From Clostridia bacterium (lineage in GTDB: Bacteria; Bacillota_A; Clostridia; Oscillospirales; CAG-272): DNA of 10,275 nucleotides. Of the stretch, positions 1-5,671 are shown in pieces. The translations under genes were made by a program, and so were the position numbers. The notes under the pieces were generated by a model. That model did no database searches, was not told the origin of the DNA, and saw nothing but the letters and a program-made list of their open reading frames with translations. The first letter of the stretch is position 1. Each line of letters opens with the position of its first letter. The stretch spans positions 1-10,275 of the forward strand of contig JAFTSR010000027.1 of the NCBI GenBank assembly GCA_017467225.1. Direction: 5' to 3'.

Positions 1-16
1 AGTTTTCCCCCTCGCA
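1..16 (-). terminator. Partial 5' arm of a terminator after the XRE gene, cut by the window edge
   Basis: Read on the minus strand this is TGCGAGGGGGAAAACT, starting 23 bases after the XRE stop codon. It closely matches the 5' arm of the serA terminator at 1562-1603, which reads TGCGGGGAGGGAAAACTCTT. I infer that it is the first arm of a related intrinsic terminator whose second arm lies outside the window. Only half of the structure is visible, so this rests on similarity and position. Confidence 0.45.
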
Positions 17-39
17 TACCCCCACCCATAACATCCGCA

Positions 40-243
40 CTATTTCCTTCCAAACAGCTCATCCAACGTAACGTCGAACAGCTCGGCGATAGGAACGAGG
101 AGAGTCAAGTCGGGGTAGCTTTCGCTGCGCTCCCATTTGGACACTGCCTGCACGCTGACGCGCAGTGCATACGCCAGCTGGCGTTGCGTCATATGGACTC
201 GGAGTCGCAGTCGTCGAATATTGATACCGATTGGGTATTCCAA
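40..243 (-). CDS. Small XRE-family helix-turn-helix transcriptional regulator
   Basis: A 67-aa protein that is essentially one Cro/C1-type DNA-binding domain. After an N-terminal helix (IGINIRRLRLR) comes the helix-turn-helix core, MTQRQLAYALRVSVQAVSKW at residues 18-37, then ERSESYPDLTLLVPIAELF and the family-typical ending DVTLDELFGRK. There is no sensor, peptidase or membrane domain, so any signal must come from a partner, from dimerisation, or from its own level. The start is a TTG at 243-241, chosen because AGGAGG (254-259) lies 10 bases upstream. The frame stays open to a TTG at 303, but that start has no ribosome binding site and sits in a hairpin. It ends in TAG. No promoter is visible directly upstream, so it probably depends on the promoter at 557-585 and on read-through of the hairpin at 303-331. 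Its target is unknown; autoregulation is common in the family. Confidence 0.85.
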   Translation of the reverse strand: MEYPIGINIRRLRLRVHMTQRQLAYALRVSVQAVSKWERSESYPDLTLLVPIAELFDVTLDELFGRK

Positions 244-302
244 ATATGTTTTTCCTCCTGTCGTGACGATAATTTGCCGCACACAGGATGATTTGTATGG
301 CA

Positions 303-331
303 AAATGCACCCGCCCGCAGGGGGTGCATTT
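303..331 (-). terminator. Terminator- or attenuator-like hairpin between the 20-codon ORF and the XRE gene
   Basis: A perfect 10-bp inverted repeat, AAATGCACCC (303-312) and GGGTGCATTT (322-331), with a 9-base loop. On minus-strand RNA it ends in a run of only four U, three of them inside the stem, so it would be a weak or leaky terminator. It lies after the small ORF at 386-448 and about 60 bases before the XRE start, where partial read-through would set XRE expression. Confidence 0.6.
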
Positions 332-385
332 CGCTATCACTCGCTCCGACGCATCACGGCGACGAGCGCGGGGGTTCCCACGACG

Positions 386-448
386 TTACGCTGCGAGCGC
401 GGTCTCGGCGAGCGATACGGCATTTTTGCTGAATGCACAAACAGTCAT
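386..448 (-). CDS. Candidate 20-aa small protein or leader peptide with a strong ribosome binding site
   Basis: A short open frame encoding MTVCAFSKNAVSLAETALAA, ending in TAA. The case for translation is its position: AGGAGG (456-461) lies exactly 7 bases before the ATG, and a consensus promoter (557-585) begins the transcript about 100 bases upstream. The peptide has no run of one amino acid, as a classical amino-acid attenuator leader would, and no membrane helix like a type I toxin. It could be a regulatory leader for the XRE gene, whose start is about 140 bases downstream, a small protein in its own right, or the 5' remnant of a decayed gene. I do not recognise a family. Confidence 0.5.
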   Translation of the reverse strand: MTVCAFSKNAVSLAETALAA

Positions 449-482
449 ATCGTCGCCTCCTTTCATAAAAATTCAAGTGCTT

Positions 483-534
483 CCGATGCGCACGTCTGCG
501 CGTCGGTGCCTGTACTGCGGAGCGCGTCTGCAGT
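483..534 (-). other. Structured 5' leader of the small-ORF/XRE transcript
   Basis: The roughly 100-base untranslated leader has two potential hairpins. CCGATGCGC (483-491) faces GCGCGTCGG (498-506) across a 6-base loop with one mismatch. ACTGC (514-518) faces GCAGT (530-534). These are consistent with a structured leader, but they match no riboswitch class I know, and this GC-rich stretch could form weak stems by chance. Confidence 0.3.
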
Positions 535-556
535 CCGTGTTCCTCGGTACGCTTTT

Positions 557-585
557 ATTGTATCACACCAAGCCCTCCCTGTCAA
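557..585 (-). promoter_or_regulatory. Sigma-A-type promoter for the small ORF and XRE gene
   Basis: On the minus strand a perfect -35 TTGACA (580-585) is followed by a 17-bp spacer and a -10 TACAAT (557-562), five of six matches to consensus. Transcription should start near position 550. It is the only promoter I can find for the 20-codon ORF and the XRE gene. Confidence 0.88.
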
Positions 586-685
586 GGGGAATTCTGTCAA
601 CGGTTGGTTGATTCGTGGAGTATTTACATAAAGTCCGGATTATCTCTTGCAAATCCGCACGATACTGATGTATATGACTTAAAAG

Positions 686-714
686 GCCACCGTATGCGCA
701 TGACATACGGTGGC
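686..714 (-). terminator. Intrinsic terminator after the lipoprotein gene
   Basis: A perfect 11-bp inverted repeat, GCCACCGTATG (686-696) and CATACGGTGGC (704-714), with a 7-base loop. It begins 6 bases after the lipoprotein stop and on minus-strand RNA is followed by CUUUU. The stem is strong and the U-tract short. Confidence 0.75.
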
Positions 715-720
715 AGAATA

Positions 721-1083
721 TTATCGTTCAAAAATCAAATAGAGCTCGCCATCCTGGACATAGATTGCCCCCGGCTGCTCCGGGTCCACAAAAACCGTAC
801 ATCCAACGTATCCGCAGTTGCTCTGCAAATGTTTCGCAGGACACTTAGTTCGACTGACCGTGTCCTCAATCCTTCCAACTTGCTGCATAGCGTCCATGTG
901 GCTCTCAAGCATGCCTTTCGAAAAATACAATTCCCCGCCATACATAATCATAGGAGTACGCTCCCAGTCGGCATCATTGATCTCATCATCCCATAAATTC
1001 GCATCGGATGAGGATGCTCTACTACAGGACGGCAATAAAAGAAGCAATGCAACTATAATAATGAAAAAACGCGCTGTCTTCAT
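721..1083 (-). CDS. Small secreted lipoprotein of unknown function
   Basis: A 120-aa protein with a clear type II signal: positive start MKTAR, a hydrophobic stretch (FFIIIVALLLLL), and a lipobox-like LPSC with the lipidated Cys at residue 20. Pro at -2 is unusual but the rest fits. The mature part, about 100 aa and acidic, should be anchored outside the cell. It has the core MIMYGGELYFSKG, then GRIEDTVS, then a Cys-containing QSNCGYVGC, and ends in IYVQDGELYLIFE. This pattern recalls a group of small Clostridial secreted proteins with a Pro-x(n)-QSN motif and a C-terminal beta strand; that is from memory and not a confirmed match. The ATG at 1083 is chosen because AGGAGG (1092-1097) lies 8 bases upstream. 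It follows the broken protease-like gene by 17 bp and probably shares its promoter. Confidence 0.85.
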   Translation of the reverse strand: MKTARFFIIIVALLLLLPSCSRASSSDANLWDDEINDADWERTPMIMYGGELYFSKGMLESHMDAMQQVGRIEDTVSRTKCPAKHLQSNCGYVGCTVFVDPEQPGAIYVQDGELYLIFER

Positions 1084-1100
1084 TATATAATCCTCCTCAC

Positions 1101-1407
1101 TTATTTCCAGTTCAACGATGTTCCACAATATTCAAAGGGCACAGTAGATCCCGTACTTGGTGCATAAGTTCCCCCCCGTAGGAAATGTTTCATAATACGG
1201 ATACCACGGATTCTAAATCGACCAAGTTTCCGCGACACGATGAAACCCTCTTAATACTACAGCATGAACACTACGCCTTGTAACCAATGTTCCTAGATCA
1301 TCGTATCCTTGAATGTTTCTTTCCATAGTTAATATTAAAGGAGCATCATCACTCCATATTTCTTCCATAATTGTTGTATTACATTACGCCGCAGATTGGG
1401 TGAACAT
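1101..1407 (-). pseudogene. Broken C-terminal part of a papain-like/C39-like cysteine protease
   Basis: On the minus strand this AT-rich stretch keeps protein-like sequence across several lesions. From an ATG at 1368 it reads MEEIWSDDAPLILTM and on to SVHAVVLRGFHRVAETWSI, where a TAG stops it at 1213-1215. The same frame continues NPWYPYYETFPTGG. At a G7 run (1171-1177) the frame then shifts by one base and continues TYAPSTGSTVPFEYCG to a TAA at 1101. The HAVVLRG and NPWYPYYE blocks look like the catalytic His and Asn segments of papain-like/C39-like peptidases, where I recall W-S-I-W-N-P-W. The TAG would then be a TGG-to-TAG nonsense mutation. Another in-frame stop (TAA, 1384-1386) lies upstream, and the part with the catalytic Cys is missing. 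The family call is inference; that the gene is broken is strongly supported. Confidence 0.62.
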
Positions 1408-1441
1408 TGGACTCTCCCCCCCTAGTTTATCTTGTATTTTT

Positions 1442-1471
1442 ATTATATCATATCCTGCCCTACCATGTCTA
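1442..1471 (-). promoter_or_regulatory. Promoter for the protease remnant and lipoprotein gene
   Basis: On the minus strand TAGACA (1466-1471, five of six to the -35 consensus) is followed by an 18-bp spacer and a perfect TATAAT (1442-1447). The start point would be near 1435, about 28 bases before the ATG at 1407. As the gene behind it is broken, the promoter may now serve only the lipoprotein. The AT-rich stretch from 1472 to 1554 contains nothing I can identify. Confidence 0.7.
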
Positions 1472-1554
1472 TACGCAAATTTCCCAAAATTACCCTTTTG
1501 TATTTGTGCACTTTTCCATGCAAAAACATTTCATCAGGAGATGTAAATCATTGT

Positions 1555-1603
1555 AAAAAAATGCGGGGAGGGAAAACTCTTTCAAGAGTTTTCCCTCCCC
1601 GCA
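1555..1603 (-). terminator. Very long intrinsic terminator of the serC-serA operon
   Basis: A perfect 20-bp inverted repeat: arms at 1562-1581 and 1584-1603 separated by only 2 bases, so a real RNA loop would open a few inner pairs. It starts 11 bases after the serA stop and on minus-strand RNA is followed by seven U (1555-1561). The plus-strand side has no U-tract, so it works for serA. Confidence 0.95.
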
Positions 1604-1614
1604 AAAATATTCAC

Positions 1615-2775
1615 TTAACCGATCAAACGAACGCGGATCATACCGTCGATGGTACGGATCAGCTCTTCGGTTTCGGGTGTGATCGAGCCGGCGATATCAA
1701 CGATGGTGTACGCCACGTCACCGCGCGACTTGTTGGTCATGTTCTCAATGTTGGCGCCGTCGTTTGCGATAACCATGGTGATCTTGCGAAGCACATCGGG
1801 AATATTCTTATGCAGGCAGCAGATACGCAGGTTACCGCTGCGAGGCATCGAAACGGACGGGTAGTTAACGCTGTTCTGAATGTTACCGTTCTCAAGGTAC
1901 TCATCCAGCTCACGGGCAGCCATAACGGCGCAGTTGTCCTCGGATTCCTCAGTGGAGGCGCCCAGGTGAGGAATTGCCACGATACCGGGAACGTTGACGG
2001 TTTCGGGCGTAGGGAAATCGGTGACGTAGCGGCTGACCTTACCGGTCTCCAGAGCGACCTTCAGGTCGGCGCTGTTGACGAGGTCGGCGCGAGCGAGGTT
2101 AACGATCTTAACGCCGTCCTTCATCTTTGCGATGTTCTCTGCATTGATCATACCCTTGGTGTCCTTGGTTGCGGGAACGTGCAACGTGATGTAATCAGCA
2201 ACGGCGTAGATCTCATCATAGGTTGCTGCCTTGGTCACGTGATGGTTCAGATTCCATGCGGCTTCAACGGACAAGAAGGGGTCACAGCCGACGACGTTCA
2301 TGCCGAGGTGAACGGCAACGTTCGCGACCATACCGCCGATAGCGCCAAGACCGATGATGCCCAGCGTCTTGCCCTTGAGCTCGGTGCCGGCAAATTTGGA
2401 CTTACCCTTCTCGACCTGCTTTGCGACGTCATCACCGCTCAGACCGTTTGCCCAGGAGATACCGCCGACGACGTCACGGGCAGCGAGGAACAGCGCGCAA
2501 AGCGTCAGCTCCTTTACACCGTTTGCATTGGCACCGGGGGTATTAAATACGACGATACCCTCCTCTGCGCAGCGCTCAACGGGGATGTTATTGACACCGG
2601 CGCCGGCACGGGCAATGGCGAGCAGGTTGTCGCCAAAGGTCATATCGTGCATGACGGCGGAGCGGACCATAATACCGTCGGGATTGGCGACCTCGGTAGC
2701 CAGCGTATACTTGGCGGGATCGAGCTTATCGGTGCCCACCTTTGCAATCTTATTGAGAAGTTGGATATATTTCAT
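1615..2775 (-). CDS. serA: D-3-phosphoglycerate dehydrogenase, short form with C-terminal ACT domain
   Basis: A 386-aa cytoplasmic enzyme that oxidises 3-phosphoglycerate to 3-phosphohydroxypyruvate with NAD, the first committed step of serine synthesis. The substrate-binding region includes RAGAGVNNIPVERC (56-69) and GANANGVKEL. The NAD-binding Rossmann fold has LGIIGLGAIGG (138-148) and the acidic NAD-ribose residue in VVGCDPF. Catalytic residues are visible: Arg229 in NLARAD, Glu258 in FPTPE and His270 in AIPHLGAS. Residues from about 315 (NLRICCLHKNIPDVLRKI) form an ACT domain, which in this family usually senses serine. It lacks the extra intervening domain of the long form. The ATG at 2775 is chosen because AAGGAG (2785-2790) lies 9 bases upstream; an earlier in-frame start would lie inside serC. 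serC ends 13 bases before it and the two are co-transcribed. Confidence 0.97.
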   Translation of the reverse strand: MKYIQLLNKIAKVGTDKLDPAKYTLATEVANPDGIMVRSAVMHDMTFGDNLLAIARAGAGVNNIPVERCAEEGIVVFNTPGANANGVKELTLCALFLAARDVVGGISWANGLSGDDVAKQVEKGKSKFAGTELKGKTLGIIGLGAIGGMVANVAVHLGMNVVGCDPFLSVEAAWNLNHHVTKAATYDEIYAVADYITLHVPATKDTKGMINAENIAKMKDGVKIVNLARADLVNSADLKVALETGKVSRYVTDFPTPETVNVPGIVAIPHLGASTEESEDNCAVMAARELDEYLENGNIQNSVNYPSVSMPRSGNLRICCLHKNIPDVLRKITMVIANDGANIENMTNKSRGDVAYTIVDIAGSITPETEELIRTIDGMIRVRLIG

Positions 2776-2788
2776 GGCATTGGACTCC

Positions 2789-3880
2789 TTATGCTTTGGG
2801 GTTTTCGGCAGCAAACTTCTTCATGAAGGCTACCAGGGCTTCGACGCCCTCGTAGGGCATTGCGTTATAGATGGAAGCGCGCATACCGCCAACGGAGCGG
2901 TGACCCTTGAGGTTCTTCAGACCTGCGGCTGCTGCCTCGGAGGCAAACTTCTTATCCAGCTCTGCGTCGCCGGTCACGAAGGTGACGTTCATCATGGAAC
3001 GGCTGCCGATCTTGACGGGGGCGATGTAATAATCCTGGCTGTCGAGGTAATCGTACAGGAGGGTTGCCTTCTTTTCGTTCATCTTCTTCATTACGTCAAG
3101 GCCGCCGAGCGAGAGGATCCAATCGTAGACCAGCTTTGCAACGTAGATGGTATAGCAGGGGGGCGTATTGTACATAGAGCCATTCTCTGCCATGGTCTTC
3201 CACTCGAGCATGGTGGGCATCTTTTCCTCTGCGTAGTTCAAGAGGTCCTCGCGGACGATGACCAGCGTCATGCCTGCGGGTGCCATGTTCTTCTGGGCGC
3301 CTGCGTAGATCACGCCGAACTTGGAAACGTCCACGGGCTCGGAGATGATGCAGGAGGACATATCGGCAACCAACGGGATATCACCGGTATCGGGGATATA
3401 GGAATACTTGGTGCCGTAGATGGTGTTGTTAAAGCAGATGTGCACATATGCGGCATCGGGGCGGATCATATCGGGAGTAACGACGGGAATGTGGTCAAAG
3501 TTATCGTCCTTGGTGGTAGCGATGCACGTGACGTCATAGCCCAGCTTCTGTGCTTCCTTATATGCCTTGCCGGAGAACTGACCGGAGACAACGTAGTCTG
3601 CCTTACCGGTGCGACCGATGAGGTTCATGGGTACGGCTGCAAACTGGGTGGACGCGCCGCCCTGCAGGAACAGTACCTTATAATTGTCGGGAATGTTCAT
3701 CAGCTCACGGAGCTGTGCCTCAGCTGCCTCGATGATGGGCTCGTAGTCCTTGGAGCGGTGGGACATCTCCATTACGGACATACCGCTCTCGCCGTAGCAC
3801 ATCATTTCTGCTGCGGCACGCTCAAGCACGGGAACGGGCAGCATCGAGGGACCTGCCGAAAAGTTAAATACTCTGTTCAT
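2789..3880 (-). CDS. serC: Phosphoserine aminotransferase
   Basis: A 363-aa class V PLP-dependent aminotransferase that transfers an amino group from glutamate to 3-phosphohydroxypyruvate, giving phosphoserine, the second step of serine synthesis. It begins with the family-typical MNRVFNFSAGPSMLP. Phosphate/PLP-binding GGAST is at 74-78, HICFNNTIYGT at 147-157, the PLP-contacting Asp at 173 (VADMSS), and the Schiff-base lysine at 197 in YAGAQKNMAPAG. The C-terminal substrate loop is GHRSVGGMRASIYNAMP (326-342). Length is normal for SerC. AAGGAG (3891-3896) lies 10 bases before the ATG. The stop codon overlaps the Shine-Dalgarno of serA, so translation of the two enzymes is likely coupled. No serB phosphatase is present here, so the last step must be encoded elsewhere. 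No clear separate promoter is seen. Confidence 0.98.
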   Translation of the reverse strand: MNRVFNFSAGPSMLPVPVLERAAAEMMCYGESGMSVMEMSHRSKDYEPIIEAAEAQLRELMNIPDNYKVLFLQGGASTQFAAVPMNLIGRTGKADYVVSGQFSGKAYKEAQKLGYDVTCIATTKDDNFDHIPVVTPDMIRPDAAYVHICFNNTIYGTKYSYIPDTGDIPLVADMSSCIISEPVDVSKFGVIYAGAQKNMAPAGMTLVIVREDLLNYAEEKMPTMLEWKTMAENGSMYNTPPCYTIYVAKLVYDWILSLGGLDVMKKMNEKKATLLYDYLDSQDYYIAPVKIGSRSMMNVTFVTGDAELDKKFASEAAAAGLKNLKGHRSVGGMRASIYNAMPYEGVEALVAFMKKFAAENPKA

Positions 3881-3917
3881 GGGTTTATATCTCCTTCAAA
3901 TAATAATTAAAATTTAT

Positions 3918-3960
3918 AAAAAAGCAGGCGGAATGGAGCGCAATGATCCCATTCCACCTG
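3918..3960 (-). terminator. Intrinsic terminator after the ThyX-like gene
   Basis: CAGGCGGAATGG (3925-3936) and CCATTCCACCTG (3949-3960) pair as a 12-bp stem with a 12-base loop. The only non-Watson-Crick position becomes a U-G wobble in minus-strand RNA, which is then followed by CUUUUUU. It starts 24 bases after the stop of the ThyX-like gene. Confidence 0.9.
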
Positions 3961-3984
3961 ATTCTATCGGTATGTATATCGGGT

Positions 3985-4614
3985 TTACGCTTCGTTCTTA
4001 AAGCCAATCAATTCCTTTGCGTAGGGGAGCGACATAATCCAGTCGCACAGGGTACGCCATTCCTGCAGCTTATGGTTGCGTCTGGCGTAATACATATTGA
4101 TCAGGTTTTCGTAATTCAGCGTAACGGTACGCATCTGATTGTAACCGGTTGGAAGGATCTGGATCATATTGTGCCAGGACTGTCTGTCCTCTCTGTTTTC
4201 CAAAAATCGAGATCGCTCTGCTTCCAGATATGCTATGATTTGGTCGAGCATCTGAAGTCCGCCCTCGTCCAACCGATCGTACGAAAAATCGTCGCGCGAG
4301 AAGGGCTTGGTATGGATCTTATGCATGGTCGAGGTGGAATTGGCGACCGTTCCGACCTTATAGGTGTCGAACTCCTTCCACCAATACAGCGGTGCGGTGA
4401 TATCCACGCTGACGAGGATCTGACGCATGAACTTTCTGTCGTCGCTGCCGGCACGGATGAGGCGCAGCGCGAGGTTCAGATCGTTCTCACCGAGAACAAA
4501 GGTACCGTTCTCATCATAATAGCTATCCATGCGGTCCCAGCTGTTCATTGGGTTGCGGGCGCCGCGGATGGCATTTTCCATATTCATAACGCTGGTGCGC
4601 TCTGTTTTGAGCAT
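3985..4614 (-). CDS. ThyX-like (flavin-dependent thymidylate synthase fold) protein lacking the RHR signature
   Basis: A 209-aa cytoplasmic protein. The C-terminal half follows the order of flavin-dependent thymidylate synthases: ILPTGYNQMRTVTLNYENL (152-170), then ARRNHKLQEWRTLCDWI (177-193), matching the family's Asn-x-x-x-Leu ... Arg ... Ala-Gln-x-Glu-x-Arg region. Where ThyX has its RHRxxS signature, this protein has WWKEFDTYKVGTVANSTS (78-95), so the usual dUMP/flavin site is changed. It may be a divergent thymidylate synthase, another flavoenzyme, or a non-catalytic relative; I recall similar proteins annotated as hypothetical or phage-derived. AGGAGG (4624-4629) lies 9 bases before the ATG at 4614. 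It has its own strong promoter and terminator, so it is a single-gene unit with no folate or nucleotide gene beside it. Fold assignment is inference. Confidence 0.72.
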   Translation of the reverse strand: MLKTERTSVMNMENAIRGARNPMNSWDRMDSYYDENGTFVLGENDLNLALRLIRAGSDDRKFMRQILVSVDITAPLYWWKEFDTYKVGTVANSTSTMHKIHTKPFSRDDFSYDRLDEGGLQMLDQIIAYLEAERSRFLENREDRQSWHNMIQILPTGYNQMRTVTLNYENLINMYYARRNHKLQEWRTLCDWIMSLPYAKELIGFKNEA

Positions 4615-4674
4615 GGTTGGGTGCCTCCTGTTCCTTTACTTTGTTAAACTATACTATCTATAATCTTCCAAGGT

Positions 4675-4703
4675 ATTATAGCATATTTCGCGCGTTTTGT
4701 AAA
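4675..4703 (-). promoter_or_regulatory. Sigma-A-type promoter of the ThyX-like gene
   Basis: On the minus strand TTTACA (4698-4703) is followed by a 17-bp spacer and a perfect TATAAT (4675-4680). Transcription should start near 4668, leaving a leader of about 55 bases. No operator-like repeat is evident. Confidence 0.9.
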
Positions 4704-4786
4704 GGCTTTTTTCAGGATTTGCAGAATTTTGAGCATAGGCTCAAATTTTTTCGTGGTAGGATAGAATTTTTATGCAACAGGACAAA

Positions 4787-5671
4787 TTACGGTAAAAAAA
4801 CGGCGAGCAGCGCGGCCGCGGCAGCAGGCAGGCAGAGGGCGAGGCAGATGCGGCGCTGCGAAAGCCCACGATCGGCAAGCAGATGGTGCAGGTGACCGCG
4901 GTCGGCACGCAACGGATTTTTCCCCTGCAGGAGGCGGCGAAGGACGGTGAGTGTCAGGTCAATGAGCGGCAGGGCGCAGACAAAAAGGGCGCGCCATGCG
5001 GGAGCGCCTGCACTCCCTGCGTCGGGCAGCTGCAGCGTCAGCCAGCCGACGATAAAGCCGAGCGGCAGCGCGCCCTCATCGCCCATGAACAGGCGAGCGG
5101 GATGCACGTTAAAGGGCAGATAGCCGAGGCAGACACCGAGCAGCGCAGTTGCAACAAGAGCAGCGGTGGGAGCTGTCGGATACAGCAACAATGCAAGCGC
5201 GGCGGCTTCGATGGCGACCGTCGTTCCGGCGAGGCCGTCCACGCCGTCGATCATATTATGGGCGTTGGTCAGCAGCGTCAGCCAAAGCGCGGCGGCAAGG
5301 GTGGCGGGAACAGACCAATGCAGCGGACGGACGGCAATGGCAGCGGCGGCAAGCTGAACGGCAAGCTTGATGGAGGCGGGTACGCCGAGCACATCGTCCG
5401 GCAAGCCGACAAGCAGCAGCGCTGCCGTACCGAGCAGCAGCGGCAGCAGCGTCTCCTCCGCGTGTCCCGTGGCAAAAAGGATTGCCCAAAAGGCAAGCAG
5501 CATGGCGATACCGCCGCAGCGGGGGATGGGATCGGTATGCATGCGGCGCGCGCCGCGTGGAACGTCCACGGCACCGATGACGGGCGCGAGCAGGCGTGTG
5601 CCGGGCAGAAGCGATGCGCACAGGGCGATCGCGCCGAGCAGGCAGAGCAGATACGGAACAAATGCAGACAT
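4787..5671 (-). CDS. Undecaprenyl-phosphate glycosyl-1-phosphate transferase, WecA/TagO/MraY family
   Basis: A 294-aa multi-pass membrane enzyme that moves a sugar-1-phosphate from a UDP-sugar to undecaprenyl phosphate on the inner face of the membrane, starting a cell-wall polymer such as teichoic acid or a surface polysaccharide. Family motifs occur in order: DVPRGARRMHTDPIPRCGG (36-54), GLPDDVLG with the Asp92-Asp93 pair, NAHNMIDGVDGLAG (136-149), GYLPFNVHPARLFMGDEG (183-200) with Asp198, and the cytoplasmic RGHLHHLLADRG (258-269) with the HxHH motif. This favours the WecA/TagO branch, using UDP-GlcNAc or similar, over true MraY. At 294 aa it is shorter than the usual 320-380. The start is fixed by AAGGAG 7 bases upstream, itself part of the trpS terminator hairpin. 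Very Ala/Leu-rich and GC-rich next to its neighbours. No polymer genes are adjacent, so the product is open. Confidence 0.9.
   Translation of the reverse strand: MSAFVPYLLCLLGAIALCASLLPGTRLLAPVIGAVDVPRGARRMHTDPIPRCGGIAMLLAFWAILFATGHAEETLLPLLLGTAALLLVGLPDDVLGVPASIKLAVQLAAAAIAVRPLHWSVPATLAAALWLTLLTNAHNMIDGVDGLAGTTVAIEAAALALLLYPTAPTAALVATALLGVCLGYLPFNVHPARLFMGDEGALPLGFIVGWLTLQLPDAGSAGAPAWRALFVCALPLIDLTLTVLRRLLQGKNPLRADRGHLHHLLADRGLSQRRICLALCLPAAAAALLAVFLP

Noticed and set aside
244..303. N-terminal extension of the XRE protein to a TTG at 303
   Set aside because: No ribosome binding site before it, it begins inside a hairpin, and the extra 20 residues are not typical of the domain; AGGAGG supports 243.
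1213..1215. UAG read as an amino acid in the protease-like gene (recoding)
   Set aside because: UAG is the normal stop of the XRE gene at 40-42, and the same gene has another stop and a frameshift, so decay is simpler.
4728..4750. Small hairpin TTTGAGC/GCTCAAA with a U-run, as a terminator of the WecA-like gene
   Set aside because: The U-run is on the plus-strand side, where no gene is transcribed; on the minus strand the tail is poor and the stem has only 7 bp. It could be a weak terminator but is not supported.
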